The notes: generated by a model not told the origin, from the sequence alone. DNA of 64,000 nt from Propioniciclava coleopterorum (GCF_011393335.1 NZ_CP049865.1:124001-188000), one strand, 5' to 3'. Counted from the stretch's first letter, positions 41,461-51,431 are shown. Numbers and translations: made by a program.

Positions 41461-44307
41461 TCAGCCCCGGTGCTCGTGGACGCCGGGGCCCAGCCGGACG
41501 CGGCGCCCGCCGGGGAACACCAGCGTGGCCTCGGACGCCGGGGGCACCTCGACCCGGACGCGCAGCCCGTCGTCGGTGGCCTCCCAGGCGACCGCGATGC
41601 GGCCCTGCGGCCCGAGCAGGCTGCCGCGCGCCCACGGGACGCGGGCGTCCGGCACGGGCGCCACGACGAAGCGGTCCCAGCCCGCCGAGTCCTCCTCCTG
41701 GCGCAGCCCGAGCGTGTGGCTGTGCAGGAAGCGGGCGACGGCGCCCTTGCTGTAGTGGTTGAGCGACTCGTGGGCGTCCCCGTGCTCGTCGACGCCCTCC
41801 CAGTCCTCCCAGAAGGTGGTGGCGCCGCGGTCGAGCATCGTGAGCCAGGAGGGCGGCGTCCGGGCGAACAGCAGGTCGTAGGCGACGTCGGCGCGGCCGG
41901 CGTCCGCGAGGACCGGCAGCAGGTCGCCGGTGGACAGAAAGCCCGTGGCGAGGCGCCCGCCGGCGCGGCCGATCAGCTCGACCAGCCGCGCGACCGCCGC
42001 GGCGCGCTCGCCGTCGGGGATCAGGCCGAACGCGAGCCCGCGGACGTAGCCCGCCTGGGTGTCGCCGGCGGTGCGGCCGTCCGGACGCAGGAACTCGGTG
42101 CGCCACGCGTCCCGGACCAGCCCGGCGATCCGGGCGTACCGCTCGGCGTCGCCCGTGCGCCCGAGCAGCGCCGAGACCTCGGCGAGCGTGGCGACCGAGC
42201 GGTGCAGGAACGCGGTGCCCACCTCCCCCTTGTCGGCCAGGAACCAGGCCATCGGGTCGGTCTGCACCTCGGCGGCCCGGCTGCCATCGGCGGCCCGCGG
42301 GGCGGGCTCGCACCACTCGCCCCAGTGGAAGGTGCCGTCCCACAGATACTCCTCGTGGGGTTGCGGCTCGGGCGACCGGGCGGCGCGCGAGGCGTGCCGG
42401 GACTCCCGCGCCCGGCCCAGCGCCCACTCCACCCACGCCGCCATGGCGTCGCGGTTCTCCGCCAGGACGCCGACGTCGCCGTAGGCGCGGTACAGCTCCC
42501 ATGGCACGTGGACGATCGCGTCGCCCCAGCCGGCCGAGCCCGTCATCAGGGCGAGCCGGTCGTCGAGGTGGTGCTTGATCCGGCGGCCGTCCGGGGAGAA
42601 GTTGGCGATCCGCCCGTCGGGCAGCTGGTCGTCGCGGACCGAGGCGAGCCACTTGCGGCTGAATCCGTGCACGTCGAACAGCCGCGTCGCGGTGGAGACG
42701 AAGACCTGGTAGTCGCCGGTCCAGCCCAGGCGCTCGCGGGTCGGGCAGTCGGTGGGCACGTCCACCGCGTTGCCGCGGAAGCCCCAGCGGGCCGCCCGCC
42801 ACAGCCGGTCGAGGTCCGGGGCGCCGCAGGCGAACTCCCCGGTGGGCGCCAGGTCGGTGTGGACGACCCGCAGGGCGAGGTCGGCCGCGGCGGGCTCGGG
42901 GCCGCCCGAGCGGGTGAGCCGGGCGTAGCGGAACCCGTGGACGGTGTGCCGCGGCTCGAAGGCGGACGCCTCCCCGTCGGAGACCACCTCGTCGCGCTGC
43001 ACGAACGGGATCGGCGGCCGGCCGGGCTCGCGGGCGTCCAGGTGCGTCGTGTCGAGGTCGCCGTTCCGGCCGAGGTGTTCGCCGAAGTCCAGCGTCGAGC
43101 GGACGCCCGCCTCCCCCAGCCGCGCCAGCCGGACGCGGCCGGACGCGTTCTGCCCGAAGTCGGCCACCCACGCGTCGGGCGCGACGCGGGTCAGGGACGC
43201 CGCCGGCAGTTCGTCCACGCACCGCACGGGGGGCGCCGGCGACCAGGAGATCGGGGGCACCGGACCGGTGCGGACCACGACGCCGGCGGCAGCGTCGGCT
43301 GCGCCGGACCCGTCCCCGGCCGCGCCAGACTCGTCACCGGCCGCGCCGGACCCTCCGGTACCCGCGTGGGCGTGCGGGGCGGCTTCGCCGTGATCACCGC
43401 AGCCGGAGCGGGTGAGGTCGTCGGTCTGGCCGTCCATCAGGTCGGCCCGGGTGATGGTGGTGGGCCGGCTGGTCCAGTCGGGGCCGGTGCGCAGGACGCG
43501 GCGGCCGCCGTCGGCCAGCCTGACGTGCAGTTCGGCGCACACCGCCACGGCGTCGCCCCAGGCGGCGGGGTGGCGGAACGCGCCGACCTGCCCGCGGAAC
43601 CAGCCGTCGGACACCACGAGGGACAGCGTGTTGCGCCCGGGGTGGAGCGCGTCGGCGACGTCGTAGGCCTGGGCGTGGACGGTGCGGTCGTAGGAGGTTG
43701 ACCCGGGCGCGAGTTCGGTCGTGCCGGCGCGCTCGCCGTTCACGAACGCCTCGTAGACGCCCAGGGCGGTGGCGTACAGCCGCGCGGACGCGACCGGCCC
43801 GGGGAGAGTGAAGGTGGTGGCGAGCTCGTGGGCGGGGCGGCGTCCGGGGCCCGGGTCGGAGGTCTCGGCCGCGCCGATCCAGGCGGCCTCCCAGTCGGGA
43901 TCCAGCAGCCCGACCTCGAAGCCCGCCCACGCCGACCAGGGGCCGGGTCCGTCGTCGAACCGCTCCCGGACGCGCCAGGCGACCCGTTGGCCGCTCGCGA
44001 GGGGCCCGGCGAACGGCCACGCCACGAACCGGTGCCCGGGGCCGAGCACGGCCGTGGGCAGCCGGACGCCGTCGGCCTCCGCCTCCAGGTCGTGGCCGGC
44101 GGGGACCCGTGTTGGCAGGTCGCCGGCGGGTCGGCCGGGGGCGGCGTCCGGCCGCGCGGCGGGCCACCACGACAGCTGGGGCGGGCCGCCGGCGACGGGG
44201 AAGGCGTCGCCGCCCGCGTCGATCCGGAGCCGGTGCGGCCGGTCGGTCGGCCCGTCGGCGGGGGCGGTTCGATCGTCGGCGGGCAGTGTGCGGTCGCTGT
44301 CGGTCAT
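41461..44307 (-). CDS. Alpha-L-rhamnosidase, GH78
   Basis: A 948-residue cytoplasmic-type enzyme (no signal peptide). The order of domains is typical of GH78: N-terminal beta-sandwich domains with LYATALGVYEAFVNGERAGT and TSYDRTVHAQAYDVADAL; the (alpha/alpha)6 barrel with VPTDCPTRERLGWTGDYQVF, which holds the general acid region; GATTFWEDWEGVDEHGDAHE near the general base; and a C-terminal sandwich. An Ala/Gly/Ser/Asp-rich insert of about 25 residues with AAGDESGAAGDGSGAAD lies before the barrel. The start is set by an ATGA overlap with the isomerase stop. It would release rhamnose from imported rhamnosyl oligosaccharides. Confidence 0.92.
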   Translation of the reverse strand: MTDSDRTLPADDRTAPADGPTDRPHRLRIDAGGDAFPVAGGPPQLSWWPAARPDAAPGRPAGDLPTRVPAGHDLEAEADGVRLPTAVLGPGHRFVAWPFAGPLASGQRVAWRVRERFDDGPGPWSAWAGFEVGLLDPDWEAAWIGAAETSDPGPGRRPAHELATTFTLPGPVASARLYATALGVYEAFVNGERAGTTELAPGSTSYDRTVHAQAYDVADALHPGRNTLSLVVSDGWFRGQVGAFRHPAAWGDAVAVCAELHVRLADGGRRVLRTGPDWTSRPTTITRADLMDGQTDDLTRSGCGDHGEAAPHAHAGTGGSGAAGDESGAAGDGSGAADAAAGVVVRTGPVPPISWSPAPPVRCVDELPAASLTRVAPDAWVADFGQNASGRVRLARLGEAGVRSTLDFGEHLGRNGDLDTTHLDAREPGRPPIPFVQRDEVVSDGEASAFEPRHTVHGFRYARLTRSGGPEPAAADLALRVVHTDLAPTGEFACGAPDLDRLWRAARWGFRGNAVDVPTDCPTRERLGWTGDYQVFVSTATRLFDVHGFSRKWLASVRDDQLPDGRIANFSPDGRRIKHHLDDRLALMTGSAGWGDAIVHVPWELYRAYGDVGVLAENRDAMAAWVEWALGRARESRHASRAARSPEPQPHEEYLWDGTFHWGEWCEPAPRAADGSRAAEVQTDPMAWFLADKGEVGTAFLHRSVATLAEVSALLGRTGDAERYARIAGLVRDAWRTEFLRPDGRTAGDTQAGYVRGLAFGLIPDGERAAAVARLVELIGRAGGRLATGFLSTGDLLPVLADAGRADVAYDLLFARTPPSWLTMLDRGATTFWEDWEGVDEHGDAHESLNHYSKGAVARFLHSHTLGLRQEEDSAGWDRFVVAPVPDARVPWARGSLLGPQGRIAVAWEATDDGLRVRVEVPPASEATLVFPGGRRVRLGPGVHEHRG

Positions 44308-45185
44308 GCTGCGTCCTGTCGGTCGGGCAGGTGCGCGCGCAGGAAGCGCGCGCTGCGCTGCAGGCTGGCGATCGGGGAACGGTCGACCCAGTTGCGGTGG
44401 GTCTCGCAGATGACGGCGGCCACCCCGGCGTGCCGTGCGTCGGCGAGCAGCCCGACCAGGTCCATGGTGCCGTCGCCCAGCTCGACGGCGTCGGCGCGGT
44501 CGATGGGGGTCAGGCTGACGCCCCGCGCCCGGGTGCCGCGGTCGGTGACGTGCAGCAGTTCGACGCGCTCCCCCAGTCCGCGCAGCAGCGCGCGGGGGTC
44601 GGCGCCCACGGCGGCGGGCCAGTAGGCGTCGAACTCGAACCCCACGCGGGCCGGGTCGGTGCGCGCGACGAGCTCGGCGTAGGCGGTGCGGCCGGACGGC
44701 AGCCGACGCAGCTCGGCGTTGTGGTTGTGGAACAGCAGCCGCAGCCCGGCGTCGGCGAGCCGCTCCCCCGCCGCGTCGAGCCGGCGCGCGAGCGCGGCCA
44801 CGGCGTCCGGGTCGGTCCAGGCGAACCGGTACATGCCCGGGACGACGACGCGGCCGGTGCCGTAACGCGCGGCCTCGCGCACCACCGCCCCGGCGTCCCG
44901 CTCGATGGCGCCGAGGTCCTCGTGCAGCCCCACCACGGTGAGCCCGGACTCGCCGACCAGGGTGGCCCAGTCGAGGCGGCCGCCGCGCCCGACCGGCATC
45001 CCGGCGGCGCGGGTGAGGGCGCGGACCAGGGGCGGCGTGGGCCGGATCATGAAGCCGTTCAGCTCGATCCCCTGGAAGCCGGCCTCGACCACCAGCGCCA
45101 GCGTGCGGCGGGCCGCCGTCGCGGTGCCGCAGACGGTCCCGAGCTGGAGCTGCTGGATCGCCCGCAGCGGCGGCGCCCCGGTCAC
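44304..45185 (-). CDS. Sugar phosphate isomerase/epimerase (xylose isomerase-like TIM barrel)
   Basis: A 293-residue TIM barrel. GIELNGFMIRPTPPLV, RLLFHNHNAELRRLPSG (metal-region His/Asn/Glu), RVGFEFDAYWPAAVG (Asp) and AAVICETHRNW (Glu) mark the xylose-isomerase-like fold. The GTG start overlaps the GH1 stop and its own stop overlaps the GH78 start, so it is translationally coupled to both. It probably isomerises a sugar released by these glycosidases. It is a different subfamily from the protein at 39001. Confidence 0.85.
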   Translation of the reverse strand: MTGAPPLRAIQQLQLGTVCGTATAARRTLALVVEAGFQGIELNGFMIRPTPPLVRALTRAAGMPVGRGGRLDWATLVGESGLTVVGLHEDLGAIERDAGAVVREAARYGTGRVVVPGMYRFAWTDPDAVAALARRLDAAGERLADAGLRLLFHNHNAELRRLPSGRTAYAELVARTDPARVGFEFDAYWPAAVGADPRALLRGLGERVELLHVTDRGTRARGVSLTPIDRADAVELGDGTMDLVGLLADARHAGVAAVICETHRNWVDRSPIASLQRSARFLRAHLPDRQDAA

Positions 45186-46378
45186 AGCCCGTTGCGGCGG
45201 GCGACCGACCCGAGCCAGGCGAGGCTGGGCTTGGGCGTCCGGGCGAACGTGGCCCGGTCGACCGCCACCAGCCCGAACGTCGGGCGCCAGTGCCCCCACT
45301 CGTAGTTGTCGAGCAGGCTCCAGTGGAGGTAGCCGCGCACGTCGATCCCGTCGGCGACCGCGGCGGCGACCCCCCGCAGGGCGTCGGACGTGTACGCGAT
45401 CCGGCGGTCGTCCTCGGCGGTCGCGATCCCGTTCTCGGTGACCAGCACGGGCAGGCCGGTGACGGCGTGGGTGTGCCGGATGGCCATCGCGAGCGCGTCG
45501 GGGCGGTACGCGGTCCCGACCAGCGTGTTGTCGGGGTGCTCGGGGTGGGGCTCGACGCCGTCGGGGCCGACCCACTGGCTGGAGTAGGACTGGACGCCGA
45601 CGTAGTCGTCGCCCGCCGAGCCGGCCAGGTACAGGTCCTCCCACACCCACGAGAGTTCGGCCAGCTTCGCCTCCGCGCCGGGCCGCGCCTCGAACGCGCG
45701 GTTGGCGACGCTCCAGCCGACCTTGGCGTCCGTGCGGGCACGCAGCACCGCGCGGGCGGCGTGGTGCGCGGCGACCAGGCGCTCGCCGATCTCGACGTCG
45801 GGGGCCGGGAGTTGCGCGGGGCGCGCGTTGTCGACGGTGGGGCTCTGCCACTGCCCGGACGCCTGCTGCGCGAGCATGTCGCGCTGCAGGGCGGCCATCA
45901 TCGAGAGCATGTTGGGCTCGTTCATGGTGACGACCCACTCCACGCCGTCCAGAATCGGGCAGACGGCCTCCACGTAGCGGGTGAACCGCGCGACGGCGTC
46001 CGGTGCGAGCCAGCCGCCCGCCTCGGCGAACCAGCGCGGGTGGGTGAAGTGCTGCAGCGTGACGACCGGGGTGAGTCCACGGTCAAGGGCCGCGTCGATC
46101 ATGCGCCGGTAGTGCGCCAGCTCGGCGCGGGAGAGCAGGCCCTCCTCCGGCTCGATGCGCGCCCACTCCAGCCCGAACCGGTACGCGGTGAACCCGGCGT
46201 CCGCGAGCAGGTCCATGTCCTCGGCGTAGCGGTGGTAGGAGTCGCACGCGTCGCCGCTGCGCTCCATGCCCGGGACGCGCGCCTCGTTGGCCCAGAAGTC
46301 GGAGTTCAGGTTGTTGCCCTCCACCTGGTGCGGCGCCGTCGCCGCGCCCCACAGGAAGCCCTCGGGGAAGGTCGTCAT
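45182..46378 (-). CDS. GH1 family beta-glycosidase
   Basis: A 398-residue GH1 TIM barrel. FPEGFLWGAATAPHQVEGN is the family N-terminal signature, the acid/base is E154 in TMNEP, and the nucleophile is E315 in LVTENG. GYLHWSLLDNYEWGHWRPTFG is the C-terminal substrate-binding signature. It is shorter than the usual ~450 residues through reduced loops. No signal peptide, so it acts on imported oligosaccharides. It starts 11 bp after the GH2 gene. The preferred sugar (glucoside, galactoside or 6-phospho form) cannot be told. Confidence 0.93.
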   Translation of the reverse strand: MTTFPEGFLWGAATAPHQVEGNNLNSDFWANEARVPGMERSGDACDSYHRYAEDMDLLADAGFTAYRFGLEWARIEPEEGLLSRAELAHYRRMIDAALDRGLTPVVTLQHFTHPRWFAEAGGWLAPDAVARFTRYVEAVCPILDGVEWVVTMNEPNMLSMMAALQRDMLAQQASGQWQSPTVDNARPAQLPAPDVEIGERLVAAHHAARAVLRARTDAKVGWSVANRAFEARPGAEAKLAELSWVWEDLYLAGSAGDDYVGVQSYSSQWVGPDGVEPHPEHPDNTLVGTAYRPDALAMAIRHTHAVTGLPVLVTENGIATAEDDRRIAYTSDALRGVAAAVADGIDVRGYLHWSLLDNYEWGHWRPTFGLVAVDRATFARTPKPSLAWLGSVARRNGL

Positions 46379-46389
46379 GGCAGGTCCTC

Positions 46390-48609
46390 TCACTTCGCGA
46401 TCCGGTTCAGGGCGGCGTTGAGCGCGGCGACCTGCTCGGCCCCCACGGCGCCGCCGGCCTGCTTCAGCAGGCTCTCCACGCTCATCCGCTCGATCATCTT
46501 CTGCATGACGGCGGGGATCTTGATCTTCTTCGCGACGTCGCCCCGGCTCGCGGCGGCCGCGGCCATCATCTGGTCGACCAGCGCGGCCCCCTCGGGGGTG
46601 CGGCGGATGTCGCGCAGCGTGTCCCGGATGGAGAAGAACCCCTCGGGGCTGGGCAGCACGTCGTCGTCGAACCAGTTGATGACCGGGCCGCTGACCAGCG
46701 TGTAGTCCGGGTTCGGCTCGGCGACCCGCCGCACCGTCATGGAGTCGGACGCCTCCCCGGCGCGGGCGACGAGCGTGTGCTCCCCGCTCAGGGGCACGTC
46801 GAACCGGAAGACCCGGCGGCCCTCGCGGCGCCCGAGCAGGACGCCGTCGCGCCAGAGCTCCACCGCGGGCTGGTTGGAGTAGACCGTCACCTCGGTGACG
46901 TCCTCGGGGCGGTCGACGTAGCGGCGTCCGGCCAGATGCACGAACGGCTCGGAGGACCACGCGGCCTTGTAGACGTAGAACGCGTCCTTCTTCACCGACC
47001 GGTCGAAGGTGACCAGGCCCTTCATGTTGCGTCCGGGGACGCCGCCCTCGTCGCGTCCGTCCGCGGCGAAGTCGGCCAGGTTCCACACGTGCGTCGCCCA
47101 CAGCCACGGCCGGGCCTCGATCATGGCCACCATGTGCTCGTGGTAGCGGGCCTGGTACTGCTCGGAGTAGTCGCCCCGGGTGGGGTTGGCCGTCTGGAGC
47201 GCCACGTTGGCGTCCGCCCCGTACTCCGACAGCCCGACCGCCACGTCGGGGAAGCGGGCGTGGAAGTCGTCGAACCAGGCGTCGTTGTCCTCCACCTCGC
47301 CGACGTACCAGCCGTAGTAGAGGTTGTAGGACATGACGTCGGCGATCGTGACGAGCGGGTCGTCGGACTCGAGCATGAACAGGTGGGCCATCGTCGTCAG
47401 GCGCGTCGGGTCGAGGCGGTGGGCCAGATCGTTGAGGCCGCGGTGTGCCTCGACGGATTCGGGTCCGGTGCCGGCGACGGAGATCTCGTTCGACAGCCCC
47501 CAGCACACGATGCTGGCGTGGTGCCGGTTCTGGACGATGAGCTCGGTGAGCTGGTGGGCGGCGTCGTCGACCGCGCCGGGCAGGAACTCCGTGATCATCG
47601 GGATCTCGGCCCAGACGACGATGCCCGCCTCGTCGCACAGGTCGTAGAACCGCTGGTCGTGCTGGTAGTGCGCGAGCCGCACGGTGGTGGCGCCGAGTTC
47701 GGTCAGCAGCGCCAGGTCGGCGTCCATCATGGCGGGGGTGATGGCGTTCCCGACGCCGAGCCAGTCCTGGTGCCGCGACACACCGCGCAGCGGGTAGGGC
47801 TCGCCGTTGAGGAGGAAGCCGCGCGCGGGGTCGACGGCGAAGGTCCGGCAGCCGAACCGCACCTCGACGGCGTCCACGACCTCGCCGTCGCGCAGAAGCT
47901 CCGCCGTCGCGGTGTAGAGGTGGGGGTCGGCGGTGCCGTGCCAGCGGCGGACGCGCGCGATGTCGAGCACGGTGGCCGCCGCGCCGTCGGCGACGGGAAC
48001 CGTCCGCCAGTCCTCGCCGCCGATCGCGAACCGGACGGCGTCCCCGCCGGTGACGGACGCGGCCAGGGCCACCGAGGCCCGATCGCCCTCGAGCGTCGGG
48101 GTGACGGTCAGCCCGGGGCCGCCGTGCTCGTCGAGGGCGAGGTGCTCGCGTCCCACCAGCAGCAGCGAGACGTCGCGGTACAGGCCGCCGTAGAAGGTGA
48201 AGTCCGCGCGCTGGGGGTAGCTGGTCTCGTCGGGTCCGTTGTCGACCGTCACGACCAGGACGTTGGCGTCGGCGAGCGCGGCCGTGAGCTCGACGCGGAA
48301 GGTCGAGTAGCCGCCTCGGTGCCGCCCGACGGCGACCCCGTTGAGCCAGACCTGGGTGGCGGAGTTGGCGCCCGCGAACTCCAGCCAGACCTCCCCGTCG
48401 TGGTCCGGACGCGCGAACTCCTTCACGTAGCTGGACGCTCCCCGCCGGTAGTCGCCGCCGCCGTCCTGGCCGTCGGAGGCGTTCCAGGTGTGCGGCAGCG
48501 TGACGGGCTGCCCGTCCGGGAGCGGGGCGCCGGCGTCCAGCTCGCGCGGGACGAAGACCCAGCCCTCGTTGAAGCTCACGGCGCTTCGGGGCCGGCGGCG
48601 GTGGTTCAT
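46390..48609 (-). CDS. GH2 family beta-galactosidase or beta-glucuronidase
   Basis: A 739-residue GH2 enzyme with the jelly-roll sugar-binding domain (about 10-150, VWLEFAGANSATQVWLNGVA), an immunoglobulin-like domain, the TIM barrel and a C-terminal extension. The acid/base is E375 in WGLSNEIS and the probable nucleophile is E462 in GLSEYGAD. The C-terminal part (VTVYSNQPAVELWRDG) resembles the DUF4982-type domain of beta-galactosidases. It is the first gene of a GH2-GH1-isomerase-GH78 operon and is divergent from the AraC regulator. Galactoside and glucuronide cleavage both fit the context. Confidence 0.92.
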   Translation of the reverse strand: MNHRRRPRSAVSFNEGWVFVPRELDAGAPLPDGQPVTLPHTWNASDGQDGGGDYRRGASSYVKEFARPDHDGEVWLEFAGANSATQVWLNGVAVGRHRGGYSTFRVELTAALADANVLVVTVDNGPDETSYPQRADFTFYGGLYRDVSLLLVGREHLALDEHGGPGLTVTPTLEGDRASVALAASVTGGDAVRFAIGGEDWRTVPVADGAAATVLDIARVRRWHGTADPHLYTATAELLRDGEVVDAVEVRFGCRTFAVDPARGFLLNGEPYPLRGVSRHQDWLGVGNAITPAMMDADLALLTELGATTVRLAHYQHDQRFYDLCDEAGIVVWAEIPMITEFLPGAVDDAAHQLTELIVQNRHHASIVCWGLSNEISVAGTGPESVEAHRGLNDLAHRLDPTRLTTMAHLFMLESDDPLVTIADVMSYNLYYGWYVGEVEDNDAWFDDFHARFPDVAVGLSEYGADANVALQTANPTRGDYSEQYQARYHEHMVAMIEARPWLWATHVWNLADFAADGRDEGGVPGRNMKGLVTFDRSVKKDAFYVYKAAWSSEPFVHLAGRRYVDRPEDVTEVTVYSNQPAVELWRDGVLLGRREGRRVFRFDVPLSGEHTLVARAGEASDSMTVRRVAEPNPDYTLVSGPVINWFDDDVLPSPEGFFSIRDTLRDIRRTPEGAALVDQMMAAAAASRGDVAKKIKIPAVMQKMIERMSVESLLKQAGGAVGAEQVAALNAALNRIAK

Positions 48610-48660
48610 GGTGCTCCTCGGTTCGGCGATGCCCCGAGGCTATCGCCGGCCGCGGCGGCG

Positions 48661-48676
48661 TGATAGAAACGATCCC
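48661..48676 (+). promoter_or_regulatory. Candidate AraC binding site, GH2/araC intergenic region
   Basis: TGATAGAAACGATCCC resembles the TAGAACGATC motif upstream of the symporter gene at 49932. It lies about 55 bp from both the GH2 and the AraC start. Single copy here; no clear second half-site. Confidence 0.35.
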
Positions 48677-48728
48677 GCATCAGCAGCACGGATCCTGCGG
48701 CACCTGGCGCCGCGGCGGGAGGGGGCCC

Positions 48729-49916
48729 ATGGACGCGGTCGAGGTCGCCGCCGGGACGCTCGGCACGGTGCTCGGGTGCCCCGTCGCCCTGACCGAGGAC
48801 ACCGCGGCGTTCCTGCGCGGCTTCGAGGAGCGGTACGCGTTCCTGCCGTCCGCGCAGCCGGCGCTGACGGCGTCCTATCTGGGCGCGTTCGTGGAGGCGA
48901 TGGCCGACCAGGTGGTCCACGAGCTCACCGAGCCGCTCGGCACTGCCGTCACCGTGGTGCGCCTGCCCGGGCGCCTGGCCGTGATCGGGCCCTACACGGC
49001 GCGCACGCTGCGCGCGAACGAGGCCACGGCGCTGCTCGGGGAGTCCCGCATCCCCGGCGCTCACCTGCAGGCGTTCTCGCTCTACCGCTCCAGCTTCGCC
49101 ATCGTGGACTCGGAGTTCGTGATGCGCGGCGCGATGGCGCTGCTGGAGGCGGCCGGTGGCGACGGCGACCGCGTCGGCTTCGAGCGCGTCGTCACGTCGG
49201 CCCGGCCGCTGGAGGAGGGCGTCCGGGAGCCGGCGCAGTCGGCCCCGTTCGCGGCGATCGAGGCCCGGTACGCGATCGAGCACGACTTCATCGAGGCCGT
49301 CTCGGAGGGCAACGAGCGCCGCGCGCTGGACGCGCTGCGGCGGATGAGCACCGTGCCGCGTCCGCCCGGGTACCTGAACACGCCCTTCCTGGGCGCCACC
49401 ATCCTGCGGATCATGACGCGGGTCGCCGCCCAGCTGGGCGGCCTGCCGCCGGTGACCATCGACGCGATCTCCCAGACCTACGCCCAGGAACTGCACCGCA
49501 GCGGCCATTCCCCCGACGTGCAGCGGACGGCCGCGTCCATCGCGGCGATGGTCGGCGAGTTCTGCCGCCACATCCGGCGGCATCAGCAGAGCCCCTACTC
49601 CCCCGCGGTCCGGCGCGCGATGGACCACGTGGCGCTGCACCTGAGCCACCACGTCACGCCCGGCGAGCTGGCCGAGCGGGCCGGGGTGTCGGAGTCCCAC
49701 CTGGGGCGGTTGTTCAAGGCCGAGACCGGCTGGACGCTGACCCAGTACGTCGCGCGCGAACGGGCCCGACGGGCCGCACAGTTGCTGGCCTCGACCGATC
49801 AGCCGGTGCGGGACATCGCCGCGCACGTGGGCTATCTGGACGCCAACTACTTCGTCAAGGTCTTCCGCACGGCGTACGCGATGACGCCCAGCGAGTACCG
49901 GCGCAGCCAGGCCTGA
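48729..49916 (+). CDS. AraC-family transcriptional regulator
   Basis: A 395-residue regulator. The C-terminal ~100 residues are a two-HTH AraC domain: VTPGELAERAGVSESHLGRL is the first helix-turn-helix and VRDIAAHVGYLDANYFVKVF the second, followed by AMTPSEYR. The N-terminal 290 residues have no obvious cupin and are of the long YesN/YSIRK-like type with a helical region before the HTH. The ATG at 48729 follows GGGAGGGGG. It is divergent from the GH2-GH1-GH78 operon and convergent, 15 bp apart, with the symporter, and probably activates both. Confidence 0.9.
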   Translation: MDAVEVAAGTLGTVLGCPVALTEDTAAFLRGFEERYAFLPSAQPALTASYLGAFVEAMADQVVHELTEPLGTAVTVVRLPGRLAVIGPYTARTLRANEATALLGESRIPGAHLQAFSLYRSSFAIVDSEFVMRGAMALLEAAGGDGDRVGFERVVTSARPLEEGVREPAQSAPFAAIEARYAIEHDFIEAVSEGNERRALDALRRMSTVPRPPGYLNTPFLGATILRIMTRVAAQLGGLPPVTIDAISQTYAQELHRSGHSPDVQRTAASIAAMVGEFCRHIRRHQQSPYSPAVRRAMDHVALHLSHHVTPGELAERAGVSESHLGRLFKAETGWTLTQYVARERARRAAQLLASTDQPVRDIAAHVGYLDANYFVKVFRTAYAMTPSEYRRSQA

Positions 49917-49931
49917 GCGACCGCCCGCGGC

Positions 49932-51431
49932 TCAGTCCGCGAGCGCGACCTCGGGCTCGGCGGTGAGCAGCGTGGCCTTCCGCTCGGCGATCCGGCGCTG
50001 CACGGCGACCATCTCCGGCTTGGTGAGGTGGTAGCCCTTCATCGCGATCACGGTGGCGATGAAGCCGAGCATCGGCATCCCGAACATCAGGGCGACCGTC
50101 AGGTACAGGATCGCGCTCGTCGGGGCGTCCGTGGGCTGCGGCATGACGGCGGCGTACCCGATCAGGGCGACCGAGCCGAGGGCGATGGTGGCGCCGAACG
50201 AAGAGACGAGCTGGTCGATGAAGTTGTAGGTGGCCGTGACGACGGCGGGGAGGTACTTGCCGGACCGGTCCAGCTCGTAGTCCACGATGTCGGCGCGCAT
50301 GGCGCCGTTGGCCGTGGTCACGCACATCTTGGCGCCGTTGAGGATCAGCTGCAGCCCGAAGAAGCCGATCATGAGCGGGAGGCTGCCGAGGATGGCCCGC
50401 ATGTCGACGGCGAGGCAGAACGCGATCGTGCAGGCGAGCAGCACGATGCACACCCAGCTCCAGGTGACCGTCGCCCGGTGCGACCCGTGGCGTCCGGCGT
50501 AGTGAGCGCCGATGATCGCGAACACGATCGAGGGCAGCATCGCGACCATGCTCATGATGGTGCCGAGCTGGATGTTCCCGATGAGGATGCCGTACAGCAT
50601 CGTGCTGACCACGGCCTGGGCCGTCACGACCTGCGCGAGCTTCTCGGACGCCGCGGCGATCACGTAGCGCTGGAACGGGTTGTTGCGGCGCAGGAAGTCG
50701 AGCATGTCGCGGACCGTGACCGTGGCGTCGTCGCCCTGGGCCGACAGGTGCCGGAAGTTCTCCGGGCGGTCGGCGTGCGAGACGCCCACGCAGGCGAGGA
50801 TCTGCAGGACCAGCGAGCACGCGACGAAGACCAGGGCGGTCTCCCGCAGCATCTCCACGGTGAACTGGTTGCCGTGGCGCGGCAGGATCACCACCGTCGA
50901 CAGGATCGTGAACAGCGTGGGCACCAGGTAGGCGTACACGGTGGCCCACACCTGCACGGTCGGGCGCTGCCGCGGGTCGTTGGTCATGACCGGCGGCATC
51001 ATGTTGCCAGCGATGTCGTTGGTGGAGGACCCGATGATGTAGACGACGTAGAGCGCGATGAAGAACACCGGCCCCAGGTCGTGGCCCGACCCCCACACGA
51101 ACAGGGCCATGACCGCCAGCGACCGGACCGTCCAGCCCACCAGCATGAAGAAGCGCAGCTTGCCGAAGCGGAAGTCGACCCGGTCGATAATGAGCGCCAG
51201 GACGGGGTCGATCAGCCCGTCGAGGATGCGGGTCCCGGTGAGGATGAGCCCGGCGGCGGCCACGGCGATCCCGTAGCCGGCGTTCTGCAGGTAGCTCATC
51301 AGGCCGACCAGCACGTAGAAGATCATCGCCGAGCCGTTGTTGAGCTGGGAGAGGGCGATCTGCCACGTCCGGGCGCGGCGGTAGTCCACGCCGTCGATCT
51401 CGCCGGCGCTGAGTGTGCGTGCCTTGGCCAT
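49932..51431 (-). CDS. GPH-family (MelB-like) sugar:cation symporter
   Basis: A 499-residue membrane protein with about 12 hydrophobic segments. LILTGTRILDGLIDPVLALI and DRVDFRFGKLRFFMLVGW match the conserved cation- and sugar-binding region and cytoplasmic loop of MelB/XynB/UidB-type transporters. NGAKMCVTTANGAMRADIVD and the central charged loop are also typical. Family members import glycosides, pentosides or hexuronides with H+ or Na+. Placement beside intracellular GH1, GH2 and GH78 suggests uptake of glucuronides, galactosides or small rhamnosyl oligosaccharides. Confidence 0.93.
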   Translation of the reverse strand: MAKARTLSAGEIDGVDYRRARTWQIALSQLNNGSAMIFYVLVGLMSYLQNAGYGIAVAAAGLILTGTRILDGLIDPVLALIIDRVDFRFGKLRFFMLVGWTVRSLAVMALFVWGSGHDLGPVFFIALYVVYIIGSSTNDIAGNMMPPVMTNDPRQRPTVQVWATVYAYLVPTLFTILSTVVILPRHGNQFTVEMLRETALVFVACSLVLQILACVGVSHADRPENFRHLSAQGDDATVTVRDMLDFLRRNNPFQRYVIAAASEKLAQVVTAQAVVSTMLYGILIGNIQLGTIMSMVAMLPSIVFAIIGAHYAGRHGSHRATVTWSWVCIVLLACTIAFCLAVDMRAILGSLPLMIGFFGLQLILNGAKMCVTTANGAMRADIVDYELDRSGKYLPAVVTATYNFIDQLVSSFGATIALGSVALIGYAAVMPQPTDAPTSAILYLTVALMFGMPMLGFIATVIAMKGYHLTKPEMVAVQRRIAERKATLLTAEPEVALAD

